NCBI RefSeq assembly: GCF_000407605.1
Contig: NZ_ASWO01000005.1
Span: forward strand, 627,227 to 691,226
Origin: Enterococcus sulfureus ATCC 49903
Lineage (GTDB): Bacteria; Bacillota; Bacilli; Lactobacillales; Enterococcaceae
Direction of reading: 5' to 3'
DNA length: 64,000 bases
Below, piece by piece: positions 1-10,213 of the stretch. A program made the position numbers and the translations under genes. Numbering within the stretch: position 1 is the stretch's first letter; each line of letters opens with the position of its first letter. A model generated the notes under the pieces. That model did not search any database. It had not been told where the DNA came from and saw nothing but the letters and a program-made list of their open reading frames with translations.

Positions 1-1211
1 AAACCGGCATGTTTTTTGGCATCCACTTTCGCTAGATAGCTACCATCTGCTTGTAATGTAGCTTTATACCAGACGATATCAGACTGATTCGCTGTCGTCC
101 ATACCGGCACATTGATTTCTTTAATGCCACTATTTGCCGTCGCTTTTACTCGAACATCAAACGTTTTTTGTGTTTGATTTACATTTTCGACTGCTGCACT
201 AGTAATCACGGGTGCTAAAGAAAATTTATCGTACATGTACCCGACTAATTCACGATACTCATTCACAGAATATCCATATTTTGCAAAATAGCCCACAGGA
301 TCTCCATGGTCCGTTCCACCTAAATAATTGGATACTTCTGCATGGCTCCATAACGTCCCTGATTTATCATTTGGTTTTCCACTCGGCGCGCTTGGCGTCA
401 ATCCAAATTGATCTAATTTCATCGCCATATAATACGCATTGTTCATAATCGATTTCATAAACGCTGTTTGATTTCCATGCTCAACTAATTCAACATGCAT
501 AAAATAACGATTGGCGATTCGCCCAGCTCCCCACGCGCCATAACTTGGATCATGAATTTCGATAATATTATTTTCATCGACAAACGCATGGACAAACGCA
601 TTATCCCAATGACTGTCCATGTACGCGATTTCTCCCCAAATCGTGGAATTTGGATTTGCAGTTTCATGAATAACGATACCGTTTGGTTTTGCTTGTTCTC
701 CGGATTCATCTAGTGTACGATAACGAAATAGCTCATATTGGCGCCAATCTTTCTTGATCGTTGCTAATTTAAACGACCCATTTTCAAATTGGCGAATAAT
801 CTCTTTATTCATCCCTGAACTAGCTGTAAACGCTCGACTTTGCATCGCATTTTGAGTATTTGCTCCAGGTAAAATTTTATCACCCAACAAGTCTTCTTTT
901 GTTGGTTGTTTTGGAAAATAAGGATCCGTCGTATTTTCTGGAATCACTTCTTCCCCACTACTTGTAGCACTCGATGCTTCATTGGTTGTTGTACTAGTTG
1001 TTGTACTGGTTATAGCGGTCTCACTCGATGGTATGGTTGTTGCTGTGGATTCTGTAGATAAACTAGCAGATGTAGTAGAAGATTCTGTAGCAGATGTTGA
1101 AGATTCTGGTGTAGTGCTCGATTGAATCATTTCTTGCGCTTGTATGATCTGCGGACTCCATAATAAAAAGCTTGAAAGGACGAGCGCTGATTTTTTCAGG
1201 TGTAAGTTCAT
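1..1211 (-). CDS. Secreted N-acetylmuramoyl-L-alanine amidase, C-terminus beyond window
   Basis: Predicted secreted peptidoglycan amidase that cuts the bond between muramic acid and the stem peptide. The first 403 residues are visible. Residues 1-26 are a signal peptide (basic start, hydrophobic core, cleavage near AQA/Q). Residues 27-85 are a Ser/Thr-rich linker. Residues about 155-330 match the Amidase_2 fold, with likely zinc ligands H182 (VIHET) and H290 (WSHAE), a third ligand probably in the DHGDP motif near 301-304, and E241. From about 335 a GBS Bsp-like repeat starts (DVRVKA, VPVWTT, WYKA) and runs off the edge. The ATG at 1211 has a good AGGAG site. The Bsp-like repeats suggest wall binding. 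The family call is firm; the exact autolysin identity is not. Confidence 0.85.
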   Translation of the reverse strand, partial: MNLHLKKSALVLSSFLLWSPQIIQAQEMIQSSTTPESSTSATESSTTSASLSTESTATTIPSSETAITSTTTSTTTNEASSATSSGEEVIPENTTDPYFPKQPTKEDLLGDKILPGANTQNAMQSRAFTASSGMNKEIIRQFENGSFKLATIKKDWRQYELFRYRTLDESGEQAKPNGIVIHETANPNSTIWGEIAYMDSHWDNAFVHAFVDENNIIEIHDPSYGAWGAGRIANRYFMHVELVEHGNQTAFMKSIMNNAYYMAMKLDQFGLTPSAPSGKPNDKSGTLWSHAEVSNYLGGTDHGDPVGYFAKYGYSVNEYRELVGYMYDKFSLAPVITSAAVENVNQTQKTFDVRVKATANSGIKEINVPVWTTANQSDIVWYKATLQADGSYLAKVDAKKHAG

Positions 1212-1306
1212 CTTTTAACTCCTTATGTACATTTATTCTCGGCGGTTCCTTTAATTATCTTAACACAATTCTTTTGGATTTCTTATGTTATTATTAATTT
1301 TTTCTT

Positions 1307-1344
1307 AAAAAAATGGATAGTCTAGACTAGACTACCCATTTTTT
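1307..1344 (-). terminator. Rho-independent terminator after the repeat-protein gene
   Basis: The stem ATGG-A-TAGTCT pairs with AGACTA-C-CCAT around an AGACT loop and is flanked by A/T runs. On the minus strand it ends in seven T residues. It lies 18 bases past the stop of the large secreted protein gene. Confidence 0.8.
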
Positions 1345-1361
1345 ATTAATTTTTGGTCTGC

Positions 1362-4300
1362 TTATTTCATTCCAAAGAATGCAATTCCTTCTGCTTTCCA
1401 ACCTAATTTCACTAAACCATTTACTTCATCAGAATGTACTGTGTACAAGTGAGAACCAGCATCTTTTGCATTTGGATTGAATACGCGGTAAACATTTACT
1501 GCTTTGTCTTCAGCAGAGTAGAATACTACGCCTTCTTTATTCCAACCATGTGATGCAACTTGGTTGTACTCTGTTTCATTTGTTGTGTAGAAGTGTTCAC
1601 CTGAGTTTGGATTGTATAGACGGTAAACAGGTTTGCCTTTGCTTGCTGCATTCCAAGCAGTACCTTCAGCTGTCCAACCTAATGAAACAACATGGTCGTA
1701 TTCTGCTTTGCTTGCAGTATATAGATGTTCGCCATTGTTTTTGTTGTATGCACGGTACAATGGTACAGCAGTTGCAGGAGCTTTCGCAGTATAAGCTTCT
1801 TTCACTTTATTTAACTCATCCATTGTTTTTGCATCATTGATTTGTTTTACAAAAGCTTTTTTCTCAGCAGGAGTTAAGTAAGCCGCTTGTGTCAATTCGT
1901 TACGTGCTTCTTCTTTTGCTGTTCTTAAAGCAATAGCTGCATCGATTTTCGCAGTGTATGCAGTTTTGTTTGCTTCAACTTTTAATAGATCAGCATTTTC
2001 TTTTGCTACTTCTAAGTTACCCGCAGCAATCATTTTATCGATTTCTTTGATCAACTGTTCGTCAAATTGTTTTGCATTTTGTGCAGTTGCTTTGGCAACA
2101 GTCGCTTTCATTGATTCGATTGATTTAGGTGAAGTTGCTGTACCTAACTCTTGTACATAGCCTTTTTGTTGCTCTGCATTCAACGCAGTCAATTCATTGT
2201 TGATGATATCTACTGCATTCGCATAGTATTCTTTAGGATTTGTAGTTTGGCTTAAGTTTTGTTGTTTCGCTGCTAAGCTGATTTCTTCAACTTGTTTCAT
2301 TGAGTTTGCAGCTAAGATTTGCGCTACGTAATCTGTTTTTTGTTGATTTGTTAAATATGGAAGTTTTGTCACGTTCGCAATGGTCATTTCTTTTGCTTCT
2401 TTTAATGCTTGTGCTTCTGCTTTGATTTTAGCATCTGCTGCTTGTGCATCTGAAACAACTTTATCGATCTTCGCTTGTGTATCTGCTGCAGCTACTTTAC
2501 TGTTGTAATCTGCTTTTTGTGCTTCTGTTAAGCTAGACAAGCCGTTGATTGTTTTCATTGCAGCCGCTTTTGCATCTGCTAATACTTTAGCCGCATCGGC
2601 AGCTTGTTTATTCGCAGCATTTGTCGTTTCCGCATTTGCCAATACTTTTTTCACACCGTCTACTGATTTAGCTGCATTGATTTCTTTAACTGCTGCTTCT
2701 TTTTCAGATGGTGTTAAATACATATACGTGTCTACTGTTGCTAGACCCACTTTTTTCGCTTGGTTAAGATCTGTTGTTTCTAGACCCATTTTCAAGTTCT
2801 CTGCTGCTGCAGTATCCACGATGCTGTTTACTGCATCTACAGAAGTTGCGGCATTGATTTGGTTTACGTACATTTCTGTATTGTCTAAGTATTCAAGTTT
2901 ATTCACTGTTTTTACAGCTTCTGCTTTTGTTGTAGCTAAATAATTCGCTGCATCTTTGTCTTTTGCTGCTTTAGCTTGCGCTTGAACACCAGTTACTGTC
3001 ATTTCTTTATTGATTGCATTGGTGAATGCTGTTTTTTCTGCTGCTGATAAATGAGTATAGCCATTTACTTCTGCAATCGCTGCTGTACGTGCAGTCGCTA
3101 ATGCTGCGTTGTTTTCAGCTTGTGCTTGTGCTACGTAAGTGTTGATTGCTGATTTTGATGATGCATTTTCGATCGCATAAATGTAATTTCCGCGAGATAA
3201 TTCAGTGATGTTTGGCAATGCTTTTACTGTAGCTAAGCCTTCAGCACGAACTTGTTCAATGTCTTTTTTCTCATTGATTGCGTTATTGATTGCCGCTTGA
3301 TACTCTGCATTGACTTTGTCTAACTCTGCTTGAGTTGTTGCGCTATTGGCTTTAGCGATTAAATCTGTTTTTACTTTTGTATCTGTGATCGTTGTATCAT
3401 TATTGATCGCACCGATCAATGCTTTTTTATTTTGTTCAAATTGAGCTTTATCGTGAGCAGCTTTTGCTTCTGCAATCGCTTTTGTTACTTCTGCATCAAT
3501 TTTTTGTACTTGTGCTGTAGTTGTTGCTTGGTTTAATGATGCTGTAAATTGTGCTTGTTTTTCAGTACTTAATAATTGACCATCAGCTGAAGCTAATTTC
3601 GCTTCAACAACTGCTTTTGCTGCAGTCACGTCTTCTTGGATCGCTTGATTTGTCAAGTTATCGATTGTTGTTGCCCATCCAGCATCACTTGCTATTACCG
3701 CATTGATTTGTGCATTATAGGCATCTTTTCTTGTTTGTGACAAGTAAGTCAAGCCATTCACAGTAGCTACTGCAGCTTGTTTTTTAGTTGCTACATTTGC
3801 ATTTTGTGCATTCATTGTTTGCGCATTTTTTGTATTTTGCGCAACGACTTCATTTTGAGCCGCTAATACAGTATTGAATTTAGCTTGTGTTGTTTTAAAG
3901 TTATCTGTAGTATCTGTAACTGTTGTCTCATTTACAAATGTTTGTTGTGCATTTTTTACAGTTTGAACTGAAGTCATGTTATTGTTCATGTAAGAATCAG
4001 TCGAGATATTTGTTAATTTCGCTAATTCTTTGTTTGCATTGGCTACTGTAGTAGATTCAAAATTCACTACCGCATTGTTGACAACAACATTGTATCCATT
4101 TGTTTTTAATGCATTGTAAACTGCTTCATTTGAAGTCGCTGCATTGATTGCTTTTTTCGCTGTATCCATTTGTGTCGCTGTCATAGATTCAACTAAGCTA
4201 TCTAATTTTTTCAATGAATCTTCTTTAGCAGCTTCTAACGTTTTTACAACTGCTACTGTTGTTGTTGCATCCGTTGTTTGTGCTAATACTGAAATCGGAG

Positions 4301-4445
4301 CTGTACCAATTGTACCCAAAACAGTTGCTAATAAGACTGGTGCTACGACCCAATTTTTTTTCGCTTTGTACATTTTGTAAACACGTTTTGATCCCGTGTT
4401 CACGGCTGATAAATTATCTTGGCGAACATTTTTGTTTTTTTTCAT
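1362..4445 (-). CDS. Large secreted repeat protein: GA-like modules plus C-terminal DUF5648-type repeats
   Basis: A 1027-residue predicted surface or secreted protein. The N-terminus carries a KxYKxGKxW-like signal (KMYKAKKNW at 24-32, with the usual Gly replaced by Lys), a hydrophobic segment to about 53, and likely cleavage after A55. Residues about 65-885 contain some 12 imperfect modules of about 45-75 residues with the pattern (A)KxxAxxxVNxLxxLTxxxKxxYxxxINxAxxxxxV. This resembles GA/FIVAR three-helix modules of albumin- or wall-binding proteins. Residues 890-1027 hold three tandem units of the type YRxYNPNxGEHxYT...GWxxEGxxF, which match DUF5648. There is no LPXTG and no C-terminal membrane anchor, so retention must be non-covalent or the protein is released. 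It has its own promoter and terminator, so it is monocistronic. The ligand is unknown. Confidence 0.85.
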   Translation of the reverse strand: MKKNKNVRQDNLSAVNTGSKRVYKMYKAKKNWVVAPVLLATVLGTIGTAPISVLAQTTDATTTVAVVKTLEAAKEDSLKKLDSLVESMTATQMDTAKKAINAATSNEAVYNALKTNGYNVVVNNAVVNFESTTVANANKELAKLTNISTDSYMNNNMTSVQTVKNAQQTFVNETTVTDTTDNFKTTQAKFNTVLAAQNEVVAQNTKNAQTMNAQNANVATKKQAAVATVNGLTYLSQTRKDAYNAQINAVIASDAGWATTIDNLTNQAIQEDVTAAKAVVEAKLASADGQLLSTEKQAQFTASLNQATTTAQVQKIDAEVTKAIAEAKAAHDKAQFEQNKKALIGAINNDTTITDTKVKTDLIAKANSATTQAELDKVNAEYQAAINNAINEKKDIEQVRAEGLATVKALPNITELSRGNYIYAIENASSKSAINTYVAQAQAENNAALATARTAAIAEVNGYTHLSAAEKTAFTNAINKEMTVTGVQAQAKAAKDKDAANYLATTKAEAVKTVNKLEYLDNTEMYVNQINAATSVDAVNSIVDTAAAENLKMGLETTDLNQAKKVGLATVDTYMYLTPSEKEAAVKEINAAKSVDGVKKVLANAETTNAANKQAADAAKVLADAKAAAMKTINGLSSLTEAQKADYNSKVAAADTQAKIDKVVSDAQAADAKIKAEAQALKEAKEMTIANVTKLPYLTNQQKTDYVAQILAANSMKQVEEISLAAKQQNLSQTTNPKEYYANAVDIINNELTALNAEQQKGYVQELGTATSPKSIESMKATVAKATAQNAKQFDEQLIKEIDKMIAAGNLEVAKENADLLKVEANKTAYTAKIDAAIALRTAKEEARNELTQAAYLTPAEKKAFVKQINDAKTMDELNKVKEAYTAKAPATAVPLYRAYNKNNGEHLYTASKAEYDHVVSLGWTAEGTAWNAASKGKPVYRLYNPNSGEHFYTTNETEYNQVASHGWNKEGVVFYSAEDKAVNVYRVFNPNAKDAGSHLYTVHSDEVNGLVKLGWKAEGIAFFGMK

Positions 4446-4503
4446 CCGAACAAACCTCCATTGTTTTAACTGTATGCTACAAACAATTTGTAGTACACCA
4501 TAA

Positions 4504-4532
4504 ATTCTAGGCTATCGATTTGTGAATGTCAA
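4504..4532 (-). promoter_or_regulatory. SigA-type promoter for the repeat protein
   Basis: TTGACA at 4527-4532 and TAGAAT at 4504-4509 on the minus strand with a 17-base spacer. This predicts a leader of about 50 bases before the GGAGG site and ATG at 4445. The remaining 4533-4780 is extremely AT-rich and holds no gene or other feature that I can see. Confidence 0.75.
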
Positions 4533-4783
4533 CGAGTTTCAAAACTGTCACCTCTATATTTTTTGTTATTTAATTTTTAAAAAATAAGCATTTATATTTA
4601 AAGACACAAGTATTTTACATCTTTTTTACTAATTATAATTTTCGTTATTATTTAATAATTCATTATTACACAAGCATTTTTGTTGATTTTTTCATTTTTA
4701 ATATTTTATTAAAATAATAGAATTTATTTTAATATTTTTATATAAAAATATATGCGATTTTTTTTATATTTTCACTGTCAATT

Positions 4784-4820
4784 AAAAAAAAACGTCAAGC
4801 TAATCTAGTTAGCTTGACGT
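4784..4820 (-). terminator. Terminator after the OpgB-like gene
   Basis: A perfect 12-bp stem (ACGTCAAGCTAA / TTAGCTTGACGT) with loop TCTAG, followed on the minus strand by a run of T. Confidence 0.9.
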
Positions 4821-4833
4821 ATATTTCATTTAT

Positions 4834-6675
4834 TTATTTATTTTCTTGTTCTTTTGTTTCAATCGCGTAATCTGTTCCTTTGATAATATTTTTGTTATAA
4901 AAGTCAGATTTTTTACTGATTTCGTTGATATATTTATCTTGTCCAAGTTCTTCCATCAATGTCGGTTTATCTGAATACAAGTTGGTTCCTAAGCCTAAAC
5001 GATCTCCTTCGATTTTTGCGCCTAAAGCAGCAAGTGTCGTTGGAAACATGTCTGTTGCATTGAACGTGCGTTCTTGATTGGATTTTTCAACTGTTGTAGG
5101 AGAATTTAAGATGACATTGTAAACACTGCGTTGATAATCGTCAGGTATACTTTGAGTATATTTCCGATCCATTGTCGGATGATCTCCTACGATGACAATC
5201 GTCGTATCGGGATAAAATGGTTGTTCCTTGATCCAATTCACAAAATCAAATACTTGCTGATCAGAATAATGGATCACATTACGGTATTGATCATTAAATA
5301 AATTAGGTGTTTGATCTGAAGCATATCCATCCTCAAAATGCGTATCTGTTGTTAGCATCGTAAAGTTGAACGGTTCACCTTTATTGGCAAGCTCTGTAAT
5401 CGAGTCTTTCGCAAACGGGAATAACTTTTCATCTTCTACTCCCCACCAAACAGAATAGTCTTGTGGAATCAGTTGTTGTCCTTTAATCCAAAAATAGTCT
5501 CTAATCTCGTATTCACCATGATTCATAAAATACTTATCTCGTCCACCAAATGAAGCTGGTGATCCAATATAAAGCATCTGGTTATATCCTTCATCGTGTA
5601 ATACTTCTCCTAAAGCATACGCCCCCGGCATGAAACTATCTCCTTTGCCGCCGTAATCATTGACATCGATCCCACCGCTCGTTCGTAACGGCAGACCTGA
5701 CGTTTGTGCAAACATCGAACTTACTGTTTGATTGGCACCAGGGATTGAAATCATGCCGCCAAGCTGATCGGTATTTGAAAAACTAGTTCCTTCATTCAAC
5801 GCATAGTTCGTCAAATTAGGAATTAAACTTCTATCTTCTGCACCACCATTTTCTTTAGCAGCGTACGTATTTTCCATTGATTCTAAATAAATATAGATCA
5901 AATTACGTTTTTTTTCTGGAAAAACAATTTCAGTCTGTTTCGTATCGACATACGATTCGTCATAAATTTTTGTTTTTTCAAAATAATAAGCTTTCACATC
6001 CGCATATCCTAGTGCATGAATACCTAACCCAGTCATGGTAAACACATAAACAAGTACAATACCGACTAACGTGACTGGTTTTAGATACCAATGAGTTTTC
6101 TGTTTACGACGATCAATAAAATATTGAAGGATATAAAGAAATGGTAACGATAACCAAATCGTTAGAAAAGCACTGTTAAGTAAAGGGCCTTTTAGATATG
6201 CAAATAGATGCGTATTGTCACTACCTTCTAACGGTTGGCTCAACGTAAACACGATTTGATCAAAACGTAAGTTTCCAAAGTAACTCATTGCCCAATCACT
6301 TGAAAAGAAAAATAAGGTACTCAAAAAGATACCGATTCCAATGATAACTGCACTAAAGCTATATTTCAACGTCCACTTCAACTGAACTTTTGGCAAATAT
6401 TCTAAAAGATAGCGCCCTAAGTAATACACCCCAAACATAAAAAAGAATACCAAGCCCACAGCCAATGTATGATTTTCATTTGGCGGAAATGGGACTAATA
6501 GACTGATTTTATGCATGAACGGCAATCCGAAACGCTTCCAAACAAAAAAGTTTGTTACAATCTCAGCTAAAGCAAACCAAGCAAACAGTGCATATGTATT
6601 CATGTTTCGCTTAGGCTTTTCTAAAAAGCCTAATATCACTAAACTGATTCCTACAGTCAATAAAATAACTATCAC
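4834..6675 (-). CDS. OpgB/MdoB-like membrane phosphoglycerol transferase (sulfatase superfamily)
   Basis: A membrane enzyme of the alkaline-phosphatase/sulfatase superfamily that probably transfers phosphoglycerol to a cell-surface glycan. Four to five membrane helices fill residues 1-225, and the extracytoplasmic catalytic domain is about 255-600. The metal ligand motif YLESMENT (E265), a likely catalytic Thr in GANQT (T317) followed by GLPL, and VGDHPTM near the C-terminus are visible. The T...GLPL arrangement resembles OpgB phosphoglycerol transferase I more than housekeeping LtaS. The annotated first codon is a GTG lying inside a possible ribosome site (AGAAGGTG), so translation could start at a TTG five codons in. 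The gene lies next to rhamnose and glycosyltransferase genes, which suggests it decorates that polymer. Confidence 0.82.
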   Translation of the reverse strand: MIVILLTVGISLVILGFLEKPKRNMNTYALFAWFALAEIVTNFFVWKRFGLPFMHKISLLVPFPPNENHTLAVGLVFFFMFGVYYLGRYLLEYLPKVQLKWTLKYSFSAVIIGIGIFLSTLFFFSSDWAMSYFGNLRFDQIVFTLSQPLEGSDNTHLFAYLKGPLLNSAFLTIWLSLPFLYILQYFIDRRKQKTHWYLKPVTLVGIVLVYVFTMTGLGIHALGYADVKAYYFEKTKIYDESYVDTKQTEIVFPEKKRNLIYIYLESMENTYAAKENGGAEDRSLIPNLTNYALNEGTSFSNTDQLGGMISIPGANQTVSSMFAQTSGLPLRTSGGIDVNDYGGKGDSFMPGAYALGEVLHDEGYNQMLYIGSPASFGGRDKYFMNHGEYEIRDYFWIKGQQLIPQDYSVWWGVEDEKLFPFAKDSITELANKGEPFNFTMLTTDTHFEDGYASDQTPNLFNDQYRNVIHYSDQQVFDFVNWIKEQPFYPDTTIVIVGDHPTMDRKYTQSIPDDYQRSVYNVILNSPTTVEKSNQERTFNATDMFPTTLAALGAKIEGDRLGLGTNLYSDKPTLMEELGQDKYINEISKKSDFYNKNIIKGTDYAIETKEQENK

Positions 6676-6699
6676 CTTCTCTATATAAATTGCCTTTCT

Positions 6700-6728
6700 A
6701 TTATACTAATTCTATTCATATAACACAA
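6700..6728 (-). promoter_or_regulatory. Promoter of the OpgB-like gene
   Basis: Minus strand TTGTGT (6723-6728), a 17-base spacer and TATAAT (6700-6705). The predicted start of transcription is about 20 bases before the gene. Confidence 0.7.
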
Positions 6729-6744
6729 CGGAATTTACTTAACT

Positions 6745-6788
6745 TAAAAAAACATCAACAAACTTCATAAAAAGTTCGTTGATGTTTT
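6745..6788 (-). terminator. Terminator after the GtrII-like gene
   Basis: Stem AACATCAAC-AACTT / AAGTT-GTTGATGTT (6751-6765 with 6772-6786), then a T-run on the minus strand. It separates the GtrII-like gene from the promoter of the next gene. Confidence 0.85.
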
Positions 6789-6789
6789 C

Positions 6790-8277
6790 TTAGCGCTTCA
6801 TAATTACATACACACGTTGAGAATCTACATAAATATCCCAAAAATAATTTGAAACGACTTGCTCTTTTTCCGCAGTATCAAAATCCGTAAAGTCATATGG
6901 TTGTAAAGACATGTCCATATTGCTCATACGTTGGAATAACATCAAATTAAACCAACTCATGTCTCCGTTTCGTGGCACCAATTGCTTGATAATCGGATAA
7001 TTAATACTTGTACTTTCTAAAAGCGGGCTATCCTTAAACAAATTACTAATCCAGACTTCTTGACGTTCGTTGGTAACGGCTAAAGACAAATCTGCGGCTA
7101 ATCGTTGCCCTTGTTGCTCAAATGATTGCTGCTGGTAGTTTAAAGTAGAGGCATATGTAAAACTAAAACTCATAAAATAAACTACTAAAAGACTTGGTAT
7201 CCATCCGACTAAACGAAGTCGCTTACTCTCAAGTGCCTGTTGTCCAACTAAAATTCCTAAACTAGCAAAAAAGATACTGATCCCAACACCATATCGTGGC
7301 ATAATCGTCACAAGAGGTTCACTAAAAATTAAAAGCACACCGTAACTAAAGATAAATAAACAAGCTAGATACACGCCTGTAAACAGCAAGGCGATCCATT
7401 TTGGTTGACGCGTTCGTTTCACAACTAAGACTACAAAACAAAGGATCATAACTACCGTGATCACTTGCCAGATTCGAGCTGAATAATCCCAAACCGTATG
7501 AAAATAAACAAGACTATTATGCAAAAAGGTCGCTGGAAGATCTGCAGCTTTCGCTACAGCGACCGTATTCCCACGGTTTGCGATTTCTGGATTTAGCGAA
7601 GATTCGAAGAAAAAAGCAATAAGCGCAAGGCAATAACTACTTGCTGCTACCCCTAACTTACTTAAAAATGCACGAATCTCAAACTGCGCAAATAAAAATT
7701 CGCGTGCGGCTAAGGTCAAGTATACACCTAGATAAATCCCGGACGAAGCTTGGTAGGTATTGCACATCAAAAAGACTCCTAAAAGACTTGCGATAAAAAA
7801 TGACCCTTTACTAAAACGCCAAAATAAAAAGGGAAGAATGGAGAAGAGTATACTCAATGCCATATACGGGCTATCAAAACGAAAACTAATCATTTGTAAC
7901 ATCCACGGATTCAGCCCAAGTAAACTCGAAGCAAGCATCGCTCCAAATGAAGGTCGATTCCCCGCAAGGATATACGTTAAACACACACTAGATAACGTAA
8001 GCAGTGTCCCAGTTACAAAAAAAGACATATTTCCCAGATCAGTTAAATGTCGACTTCCTTGTAACACCCAAGAAGAAATCTCGCTTCCCCAACGTGAATA
8101 ACTTGCAGCAAAATCGGTTATTCCTGTATTTTGGCGAAGAACATCATCGATATACGCATAATCTTTTGATCCAATCGTCAAGCATACGAGTTGATATAAT
8201 CCAAAGAGCGTGAGAATCTTCCCTTTATTTTCCATCCAAAACGTTCGTTCAAACAATGCGATTTTCTCTTTTTCCAT
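6790..8277 (-). CDS. GtrII-like polytopic membrane glucosyltransferase
   Basis: A 495-residue polytopic membrane protein with about 9-11 hydrophobic segments. The N-terminal loop has YIDDVLRQ (42-49, with D44 and D45) and SRWGSEISSW (61-70). These match the GtrII family, which adds glucosyl groups from undecaprenyl-phosphate-glucose to surface polysaccharides outside the membrane. The start lies 4 bases after rfbD, so it is probably the last gene of the rfb operon. No GtrB-type undecaprenyl-phosphate glucosyltransferase with membrane helices lies beside it, so the lipid-linked donor would have to be made elsewhere. The family call is good; the sugar transferred is inferred. Confidence 0.75.
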   Translation of the reverse strand: MEKEKIALFERTFWMENKGKILTLFGLYQLVCLTIGSKDYAYIDDVLRQNTGITDFAASYSRWGSEISSWVLQGSRHLTDLGNMSFFVTGTLLTLSSVCLTYILAGNRPSFGAMLASSLLGLNPWMLQMISFRFDSPYMALSILFSILPFLFWRFSKGSFFIASLLGVFLMCNTYQASSGIYLGVYLTLAAREFLFAQFEIRAFLSKLGVAASSYCLALIAFFFESSLNPEIANRGNTVAVAKAADLPATFLHNSLVYFHTVWDYSARIWQVITVVMILCFVVLVVKRTRQPKWIALLFTGVYLACLFIFSYGVLLIFSEPLVTIMPRYGVGISIFFASLGILVGQQALESKRLRLVGWIPSLLVVYFMSFSFTYASTLNYQQQSFEQQGQRLAADLSLAVTNERQEVWISNLFKDSPLLESTSINYPIIKQLVPRNGDMSWFNLMLFQRMSNMDMSLQPYDFTDFDTAEKEQVVSNYFWDIYVDSQRVYVIMKR

Positions 8278-8281
8278 CGGC

Positions 8282-9115
8282 TTAGCCTTTTAGCATTTGT
8301 GCTAATGCTTCTTGCCAAGTTGGAATTACAAATCCTGTAGCTTTGGCTTTTGACAGGTCCATTACAGAATATTGCGGACGAGTGGCTTTTTGTGGAAACT
8401 GATCGCTAGTTACAGGTGCAACTTCTACAGCTTCATCTTTTAAAATCTCTGTCGCAAAATCAAACCATGTTGCACGATTATCATTGGATAAGTGATAAAC
8501 ACCATATTCTGCCTGTTGTGCTACTAAATACGTCATAAATTCAGCTAAAGTACGCGTCCACGTTGGACGTCCAAACTGATCATTCACAACGGTTAATTTA
8601 GGATGTGTTTGTGCTAATTTTTGCATCGTGAAGACAAAGTTGTGACCATATTGCCCAAACACCCAAGACGTACGAATAATGTAGTATTTACTCGCATACG
8701 TTTTAACAGCTTCTTCTCCTGCTAATTTTGTACGTCCATACTCATTTAATGGATTCGTTTCATCATCAACTGCGTATTCGCCATCTTTTTTCATCCCATC
8801 AAACACGTAGTCCGTACTGATATACACAAGGGTTGCGCCAACTGCTTCTGCGGCTTTTGCGACGTGTTTTGAACCCGCTACGTTGACAAGTTCGTTCAAT
8901 GCTTTACCTTCATCTTCTGCTTTATCAACTGCCGTATATGCTGCACAATGGTAAATCACACTTGGGTTTAGTTCTTTAATAAACGCTAATGTTTTCGCTT
9001 CATCCGTAATATCTAGTTCTGTTGAATCTGTCGATATATAGTCTAGGCTTTGCTCATCTAAAAGATGACGCAATTCTGTTCCTAATTGTCCATTTCCACC
9101 TGTAAGTAAAATCAT
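8282..9115 (-). CDS. rfbD: dTDP-4-dehydrorhamnose reductase
   Basis: Last step of dTDP-L-rhamnose synthesis: NAD(P)H-dependent reduction of dTDP-4-keto-L-rhamnose. It is a short-chain dehydrogenase with the nucleotide motif GGNGQLG at 6-12, STDYVFDG at 100-107 and the catalytic pair Y126/K130 (YGRTK). The length (277) is normal for RfbD/RmlD. The ATG is preceded by GGAGC. It follows rfbB after a 60-base gap that holds a long perfect palindrome. Confidence 0.97.
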   Translation of the reverse strand: MILLTGGNGQLGTELRHLLDEQSLDYISTDSTELDITDEAKTLAFIKELNPSVIYHCAAYTAVDKAEDEGKALNELVNVAGSKHVAKAAEAVGATLVYISTDYVFDGMKKDGEYAVDDETNPLNEYGRTKLAGEEAVKTYASKYYIIRTSWVFGQYGHNFVFTMQKLAQTHPKLTVVNDQFGRPTWTRTLAEFMTYLVAQQAEYGVYHLSNDNRATWFDFATEILKDEAVEVAPVTSDQFPQKATRPQYSVMDLSKAKATGFVIPTWQEALAQMLKG

Positions 9116-9137
9116 CTTTTTTGCTCCTTTTCATAAA

Positions 9138-9163
9138 GAAAGGCAGGAAGCTTCCTGCCTTTC
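9138..9163. repeat. 26-bp perfect palindrome between rfbB and rfbD
   Basis: GAAAGGCAGGAAG at 9138-9150 is followed directly by its reverse complement at 9151-9163. On the minus strand the T-tract after it is short and broken (TTTCTTTATG). It could be a weak terminator, an mRNA stabiliser or a processing site that sets rfbD levels relative to rfbB. Confidence 0.7.
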
Positions 9164-9175
9164 CGCATCATTTAA

Positions 9176-10213
<1,038 letters not shown>

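Noticed and set aside
212-448. Small plus-strand frame opposite the amidase
   Set aside because: The minus strand encodes a clear amidase domain through this region; the opposite frame has no start signals.
2545-2943. Open frame of 132 residues on the plus strand inside the repeat-protein gene, and similar ones at 1550-1840 and 4144-4380
   Set aside because: They are mirror images of the low-complexity Ala/Lys/Thr-rich coding sequence and lack ribosome sites.
1362-4445. The repeat array as a CRISPR-like or DNA-level tandem repeat
   Set aside because: The repeats are conserved only as protein pattern; the DNA units differ in sequence and length.
4533-4780. Very AT-rich gap as a possible replication origin or attachment site
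   Set aside because: No DnaA boxes, iterons or flanking direct repeats seen; it is more likely simple upstream DNA.
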